Below are positions 59,518-64,000 of a stretch of 64,000 nt of DNA, piece by piece. Source of the stretch: an uncultured Muribaculaceae bacterium (GTDB lineage Bacteria > Bacteroidota > Bacteroidia > Bacteroidales > Muribaculaceae); assembly GCA_910584905.1 (NCBI GenBank), contig CAJUCQ010000016.1, positions 53,138 to 117,137 of the forward strand. The letters run 5' to 3'. Numbering within the stretch: the stretch's first letter is position 1; each line of letters opens with the position of its first letter. The notes below the pieces were generated by a model that saw only the letters and a list, made by a program, of their open reading frames with translations, had not been told where the DNA came from and did not search any database. The translations under genes and the position numbers were made by a program.

Positions 59518-61068
59518 TCATTCCGACAAGTCAACGGCGAAATATGCCACTTTTCCCGAAGGATATACGCCCGTGATGAAAAGGGCCTTGTTGCGGTCGG
59601 TGGCCATGCTTGTGACCTTGACCATTTTTTCAAGCTCCTCGGGAGTCGTCACCCGCATGTTGTTGATTGACACAATCACAAGTCCGTCGCGGATTCCGGC
59701 CTTGGCGAAGCGTCCGCCGCTGACGACGTTTTTAACGCTGACACCGCCGTTGAGCTCAAGCCTGCGGAGAAGAGCCTCGTCGGCGCGGGCGAACTCGGCA
59801 CCGAGAGCAAGCTTGTCGCCCGAACTTACCTTGTCGTAGGTGCCCGACAAATTGCGGAGCGTCACCGAAGCCGTCATCGCTTTGCCGTCGCGGAGGTAGC
59901 TTATCTCCACTTCGTCGCCGGGGCTGAATCGAGTGATTACTTCCTGCATTTCGGCGCCCGTGCCGGTAGGCATTCCCGAGATGGCGGTAATCACGTCGCC
60001 TTCTTTCAGACCGGCCTCGAAGGCGGCCGAACGCTCTTCGACTGCTCCGACGTATATGCCCTTGGTTGCCCCCTTGATGCCTTCGCTTTGGATTAGTTCG
60101 GGCGACAGCTCGGCAAAGCGGATGCCGAGATAGGCCCTTTGCACCGTGCCGAAGCGCTTGAGGTCGTCCACAACCTTTTGTACTATCGACGTGGGGATGG
60201 CAAACGAGCACCCGGCGTACGAACCCGTCTGCGAATATATGGCCGTGTTGATGCCGACGAGCTCGCCTCGCAAGTTGACGAGCGCACCGCCGGAATTACC
60301 CTGATTGACCGCGGCATCAGTCTGGATATAACTTTCGATATTGCCCTTCGACGGCGCGCCGGTCATGTTGGAGATGCTGCGGGCCTTTGCCGACACAATG
60401 CCGGAAGTGACCGTCGAGGTAAACCCGAACGGATTGCCCACGGCGAGAACCCACTCGCCGAGATGAAGATTCTCGGAATTGCCCATCGGAATCACATGCA
60501 GGGCCTCTCCATCGGGAACTTCTATTTTTATGAGAGCGAGGTCGGTGGTCGGGTCCGCGCCTATCACCTTGGCTTCGTAGTTGCGGTTGTCGTTGAGCGT
60601 CACCTCAAGGCGCTCGGCCTCTTCGATGACATGATTGTTGGTGACGATATAACCGTCGGAACTGATTATCACACCCGAGCCGAGGCCCATTTGCCGGGGC
60701 TGACGCGCCTCAGGCGTTTCGGGCACCGCCTGACGACGACGCTGTTGAGGCCCGAAGAAAAATTCGAAAAGAGGGTCGTAGTACTCCTGTTGCCGCGCGC
60801 CGGAGCTTCGGGGCGAAGCATATACATAACTCTTGACGGACACTACGCCGTTGACAGTTTCCTCGGCCGTTCGCGTAAAATCGTCCTGAGAGATTACGCG
60901 CCCGGGAGTAAGCCTTGCCGCCGGAGCGATGCCGCTTTCCGAGGTGTCCCCGGCGGCGGTTGCGGCCGAACCGGTATGCGAAGCAACGGCAAAAGAGACT
61001 GCGCCGCCCGCAAGGACACACGCGCCTCCGAGAAGGAAGGATTTCAGATTCTGATTCATAGCACTCAT
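59518..61068 (-). CDS. degQ: Periplasmic serine endoprotease of the Do/DegQ (HtrA) family
   Basis: Protease-chaperone that handles misfolded envelope proteins. It has 516 residues: signal anchor/peptide (LKSFLLGGACVLAGGAVSFAVA), a flexible Gln/Pro/Arg-rich LA-loop (about residues 86-125, QQRRRQAVPETPEARQPR), trypsin-like domain with triad H146 (TNNHVIE), D176 (TTDLALIKI) and S259 (NQGNSGGAL), and two PDZ domains (about 320-410 and 420-510). I chose ATG 61068; ATG 61059 (MNQNLKSFLL) is equally possible. A TAnnTTTG box at 61117-61124 excludes the longer frame. The small YtxH genes follow. Confidence 0.93.
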   Translation of the reverse strand: MSAMNQNLKSFLLGGACVLAGGAVSFAVASHTGSAATAAGDTSESGIAPAARLTPGRVISQDDFTRTAEETVNGVVSVKSYVYASPRSSGARQQEYYDPLFEFFFGPQQRRRQAVPETPEARQPRQMGLGSGVIISSDGYIVTNNHVIEEAERLEVTLNDNRNYEAKVIGADPTTDLALIKIEVPDGEALHVIPMGNSENLHLGEWVLAVGNPFGFTSTVTSGIVSAKARSISNMTGAPSKGNIESYIQTDAAVNQGNSGGALVNLRGELVGINTAIYSQTGSYAGCSFAIPTSIVQKVVDDLKRFGTVQRAYLGIRFAELSPELIQSEGIKGATKGIYVGAVEERSAAFEAGLKEGDVITAISGMPTGTGAEMQEVITRFSPGDEVEISYLRDGKAMTASVTLRNLSGTYDKVSSGDKLALGAEFARADEALLRRLELNGGVSVKNVVSGGRFAKAGIRDGLVIVSINNMRVTTPEELEKMVKVTSMATDRNKALFITGVYPSGKVAYFAVDLSE

Positions 61069-61116
61069 GAAATGAATATGTAGATTGTGAGATTGGAGTT
61101 TTGCATTATCTGAGTG

Positions 61117-61124
61117 CAAAAATA
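61117..61124 (-). promoter_or_regulatory. -7 box of degQ
   Basis: Minus-strand TATTTTTG (61117-61124). No -33 TTTG at 19-20 bp, so the promoter may need an activator or alternative sigma factor. Confidence 0.5.
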
Positions 61125-61311
61125 ATGCAAGGTTTAAGATTATGACACGTCTTTATCTTTAATTAATAAATAAGTCGCACTCTTAACTGATTTTCACTGT
61201 CAATATTCAAGTTCCTGTCAAATTGTATAGCCGAACCATGTCACTTTTTGTCTAAATACTGAAAAACTGCTGTTAATTCGATGCTATTGTTCCTGATTTT
61301 TCAGTGTTTTG

Positions 61312-61343
61312 TTTGGGAATGTCACAAATAACATCTAAATTTG
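61312..61343 (+). promoter_or_regulatory. Consensus promoter of the GExH-motif secreted protein
   Basis: TTTG (61312-61315), a 20-bp spacer and TAAATTTG (61336-61343) fit the Bacteroidota consensus. The predicted leader is about 20 nt. Upstream DNA back to 61125 is AT-rich with no recognised gene. Confidence 0.75.
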
Positions 61344-61367
61344 CGTATCACTTTCATATAAATCACC

Positions 61368-62942
61368 ATGTCGTTTCGCCGCCTGTCTTCGCTGACAATA
61401 TTATTGTTTTCCTTATGCACTTACGCCCAATCTTTATCCGACTTCAAAATCGAAAAGATTGAAAAGCAAGTAAAGGACTTCCCGCTTGATTCTATAAATC
61501 TGTCATCTCCGATAGATTATTATCTTTCAAGGGCACAGGTGCGTTTGTCCGGCAAGTTCAAAAATTGGGGCAAAATTTCATCTTCAATGTTTGATTACAG
61601 CGCCGATGTGCCCGACGAGTTTATTGATGATGATTTCCGAAATTATGTTCTAAATGAGACAATCGACTACGTCGTAAGCTATCGTGATTCCGTTGCGACA
61701 GTCGTGACACATACCGATGGCGAAGACATTTTGATGCTGAACAACTGCTGGCTTGAAAACGGACGTTGGGTCAATCGCGGACAAGGCATGGCTGACGACC
61801 TTAATGACGCACAAGTTAAAATAGTCAGGCAACTGCCCGAGGCATTATACAATCTTCCGCGGGTCGACATTATCAACCGCATTCCAGCAGATGCCGGGCC
61901 GTTTGCAGACTTTCTGTCGGGAATCGAGGAATCGCCCGAGGTTTTCCTCATGGAAATGCTCAAGGCCCGCACACTGGTCATAAACGGCGAAATTCACCGC
62001 CGAAAAGTTTCGTGGGATATGTTGAAACGCCTCATATCTCTCCCTGATTTCCCTGATGAAGCAGGATGCATTTTCATGGAACTGCCCTCATGGCACCAGC
62101 CGACGATGGATAAATTCATGAATTCCGCCGTAACCGACACCGACCTCTTGATTCAGATTTTCCAAGACGAACAGCTCAACGGCTGGTGGGATAGAGGCGA
62201 ATTTGAGTTCCTGTGCAAGCTCCGCGAGCTGAATAAATCCTTGCCCGATGCAAAAAAAATCAAAGTTGTGTTGGCGGATTATCAGGTGCCGTATTCCAAA
62301 ATCACAAACAGGGACGAGGCAAAAGAAGCCGAGGACAGGAACACCCACATGGCAAATATCGTTGTGAACACAATTCGAAATTCCGCCGACTCAAGAAACA
62401 ATTTATTCCTCGTCGGATGCGCCCATGCATACAAATCAAAACAAGCGGGTTTTGCTTCTTCAGCACATGGAAAGCAGGCGGAATTGACAGCCGCCGCACA
62501 AATAGCCGATGCCCTTGGCGACGACAACGTCTTTACCGTCCTCCAGCATGTTATGTCGGGCGACAATGGAGGCAATAACAAATCTGCCGTACGAGGTGGT
62601 ATATTTGACAAGGCTTTCGAACTGAACGGAAATCGCCCCGTCGGCTTCAGACTCGCTGACACTCCCTTCGGCGCCGAACCCTTCGATGCCATATACGAAA
62701 TCAAATATAAGACCGCAACAGGGAAATACGAAGACAACTTCGACGGCTATCTCTTTTTAGCTCCGTTGGCGAACGAGCCCCGAGCCGTTCCTCTGACGGA
62801 AATATTTACAGACGAATTTGTTGCCGAAATGCAACGCAGGGCCTCCGTAATGGGCTATAACAACTTGCGCCATATATGGTTCGGGCGCCGGGCCTCGGAA
62901 TTAACCAAGGAGTACATCATAGAAACGCTTTTACAGGAATAG
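61368..62942 (+). CDS. Secreted protein with a GExH motif (EreA/ChaN/TraB-like fold suspected)
   Basis: A 524-residue protein with a signal peptide (MSFRRLSSLTILLFSLCTYAQ). Residues 200-215 hold LVINGEIHRRKVSW: G207-E208-I209-H210, the G-E-x-H motif of the superfamily joining EreA-type esterases, ChaN and TraB/Tiki. Later CIFMELPSWHQPTMDKF and FLVGCAHAYKSK give the matching second Glu and final His of that superfamily. The N-terminal 190 residues and C-terminal 100 residues are unassigned. The gene looks more AT-rich than neighbours. Substrate is unknown; a hydrolytic periplasmic or surface role is inferred. Confidence 0.7.
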   Translation: MSFRRLSSLTILLFSLCTYAQSLSDFKIEKIEKQVKDFPLDSINLSSPIDYYLSRAQVRLSGKFKNWGKISSSMFDYSADVPDEFIDDDFRNYVLNETIDYVVSYRDSVATVVTHTDGEDILMLNNCWLENGRWVNRGQGMADDLNDAQVKIVRQLPEALYNLPRVDIINRIPADAGPFADFLSGIEESPEVFLMEMLKARTLVINGEIHRRKVSWDMLKRLISLPDFPDEAGCIFMELPSWHQPTMDKFMNSAVTDTDLLIQIFQDEQLNGWWDRGEFEFLCKLRELNKSLPDAKKIKVVLADYQVPYSKITNRDEAKEAEDRNTHMANIVVNTIRNSADSRNNLFLVGCAHAYKSKQAGFASSAHGKQAELTAAAQIADALGDDNVFTVLQHVMSGDNGGNNKSAVRGGIFDKAFELNGNRPVGFRLADTPFGAEPFDAIYEIKYKTATGKYEDNFDGYLFLAPLANEPRAVPLTEIFTDEFVAEMQRRASVMGYNNLRHIWFGRRASELTKEYIIETLLQE

Positions 62943-63001
62943 ACTCGCCTCATACGCCCCATAATTTTGGCGCGAAGCCGGGCGGCGTCTGCGCAATCGG
63001 C

Positions 63002-63032
63002 TTGCGCACAACGGGTGAATTTGCTATTTTTG
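63002..63032 (+). promoter_or_regulatory. Promoter of the WYL regulator
   Basis: TTG (63002-63004), a 20-bp spacer and TATTTTTG (63025-63032), 17 bp before the ATG at 63050. It excludes the longer in-frame starts. Confidence 0.65.
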
Positions 63033-63049
63033 TAAAAAAAATTCTGATT

Positions 63050-63898
63050 ATGCCTCTGAATCGCGCCACTCTCATCCGTATATCCACCATTGACAAATGC
63101 CTTCAGAACCGCTACCGCCGCTGGACCATCAACGACCTGATTGACGCCTGCACTGATGCGCTGGCCGAATTTGAAGGGCGAAGCAATCCGGTGAGCCGAC
63201 GCACGTTTCAGAACGACCTTGCGCTCATGCGAAGTGACCGTCTCGGGTATAATGCTCCGATTGTGGTAAGGGAAAACAAATATTATGAGTACGAAGACCC
63301 CGATTTCAGCATCACGCACCTTCCGCTCAATGACGAAGGACTCGACGCCCTCAACTCGGCTCTTGATATATTGCGTCAGTTGCAGGGCTTCCCGCAGTTG
63401 GCCTCATCCATCGACACAATAAGCAAACTCAACGAGCAAATTTCGCGCCACACAGGCGCATCGGTCCCGGCTATGGACATGGAACACGTCGCCGGATACA
63501 AAGGGGCGAAATTTATCGGCGACATATACGATGCGGTTCGTAAACAGCAGACTGTCGTCATTGAATATCAGTCATTCAAGGCTCGCCACCCGGAAGCGCT
63601 GACAGTGTACCCGTATTTATTGAAAGAGTATCGCAACCGATGGTTTCTTATCGGCGAAAAGGCCTCCAACCGCGTCCCAACGATCAATATCTTCGCCCTC
63701 GACCGCATCCTGTCGGTTTCCGTCGACAAAAAACAACCTTTCAAGAAATGCGTAGCCTTTGACCCGGAACACTTCTTTGACGACACAATCGGCGTGACCA
63801 AAGGAATACATGACAAAGCGCGAAAAATAGTTATGACAATCGACCGCGATCAAGCTCCGTACGTTGAGTCAAAACCATTTCACGCGAGTTCGGGATAA
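63050..63898 (+). CDS. WYL-domain transcriptional regulator with short C-terminus
   Basis: A 282-residue regulator. The N-terminal winged-helix-like region (RATLIRISTIDKCLQNRYRRW...INDLIDACTDAL, residues 4-40 seen in parts) is followed by a WYL domain (about 140-225) with VVIEYQSFKARHPE, VYPYLLKEYRNRWFLIG and IFALDRILSVSV. The WCX C-terminal extension begins (ARKIVMTIDRDQAPYVESKPFH) but stops right after KPFHASSG, where relatives of about 330 residues continue for another 45-50. WYL proteins commonly sense ligands and control defence or stress genes. The gene has its own promoter, and a hairpin follows. Confidence 0.82.
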   Translation: MPLNRATLIRISTIDKCLQNRYRRWTINDLIDACTDALAEFEGRSNPVSRRTFQNDLALMRSDRLGYNAPIVVRENKYYEYEDPDFSITHLPLNDEGLDALNSALDILRQLQGFPQLASSIDTISKLNEQISRHTGASVPAMDMEHVAGYKGAKFIGDIYDAVRKQQTVVIEYQSFKARHPEALTVYPYLLKEYRNRWFLIGEKASNRVPTINIFALDRILSVSVDKKQPFKKCVAFDPEHFFDDTIGVTKGIHDKARKIVMTIDRDQAPYVESKPFHASSG

Positions 63899-63940
63899 GA
63901 ACTTAATGATTTTCAACCAATCAAAAGACATAGAGTATTG

Positions 63941-63975
63941 GGCGGCCTTTCAAGGTCGCCTGATTTATTTGTACA
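63941..63975 (+). terminator. Hairpin after the WYL regulator
   Basis: GGCGGCC (63941-63947) pairs with GGTCGCC (63954-63960) with one mismatch, followed by TGATTTATTTG. It is a plausible terminator for the WYL gene. The last 25 bases of the window show no gene start. Confidence 0.5.
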
Positions 63976-64000
63976 GTTTGGTGTTGTTAATCCCAGAGGA

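Noticed and set aside
1..64000. CRISPR arrays, tRNA or rRNA genes
   Set aside because: No regularly spaced direct repeats or recognisable tRNA/rRNA sequences were seen by eye; a dedicated search (for example covariance-model scanning) was not possible here.

Overview
The window is a compact chromosomal segment from a member of the Bacteroidota, most likely a gut-type Bacteroidales; the family cannot be fixed from sequence alone. The evidence is: repeated promoter boxes of the form TAnnTTTG, often with TTTG or TTG 19-20 bp upstream; no obvious Shine-Dalgarno sequences; many lipoprotein signal peptides; a PPi-dependent phosphofructokinase; a gliding-motility/T9SS type B C-terminal domain; a chromate transporter encoded as two half-genes; and Bacteroidota-typical families (DUF4286, DUF4293, DUF2027-Smr, DUF349, probable DUF3316). 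Most genes are GC-rich. The genes at 4777-5652 and 61368-62942 look more AT-rich. No rRNA, tRNA, CRISPR array, insertion sequence or prophage was recognised. No gene-free stretch exceeds 300 bp; the longest is 61069-61367, which holds two divergent promoters.

Layout. 1-7.5 kb: start of a uvrA gene running off the left edge, a PhnP-like hydrolase, a lipoprotein, a prolyl oligopeptidase, a divergent deacetylase-like gene carrying a G9 tract, an S41 peptidase and a beta-rich secreted protein. 7.5-16.8 kb: parC, pfp, dnaG, an AlkD-like gene, then udk-lptB. 17-28 kb (+): a 1382-residue protein with a Schlafen/AlbA_2 domain, glycosyltransferase, DUF4286, ruvC, ligA, a BadF-type kinase and an S9 peptidase. 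28-35 kb (-): recD2, and ftsY-rimO-isochorismate synthase-MFS-GNAT in tight coupling. 35-39.3 kb (+): mutS2, chrA pair, DUF4293. 39.4-52 kb (-): cls, HD-domain gene, an ECF-like sigma gene broken by an amber codon and a membrane protein; a pRiA4b ORF-3-like protein; a sugar-phosphate transferase; DUF349; and T9SS protein-lytic transglycosylase-second uvrA. 52-56 kb (+): thrC, small protein, plsC-like, nitrilase, sodB. 56-61 kb (-): EFR1 ferredoxin-flavodoxin, DUF2027-Smr, an envelope set (holin-like, two YtxH-like small proteins), and a DegQ/HtrA protease. 61-64 kb (+): a secreted GExH-motif protein and a WYL regulator with a short C-terminus.

How the genes fit together. The content is mostly housekeeping. 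Genome maintenance is over-represented (two uvrA, parC, dnaG, alkD-like, ruvC, ligA, recD2, mutS2). Envelope biogenesis is the second theme (lptB, cls, plsC-like, lytic transglycosylase, DegQ, polyprenyl glycosylphosphotransferase). No complete new defence or biosynthetic system is evident. The strongest leads are the 1382-residue OB-fold/Schlafen-like protein that keeps the candidate RNase carboxylates, the amber-interrupted sigma factor, and the G9-containing deacetylase-like gene.
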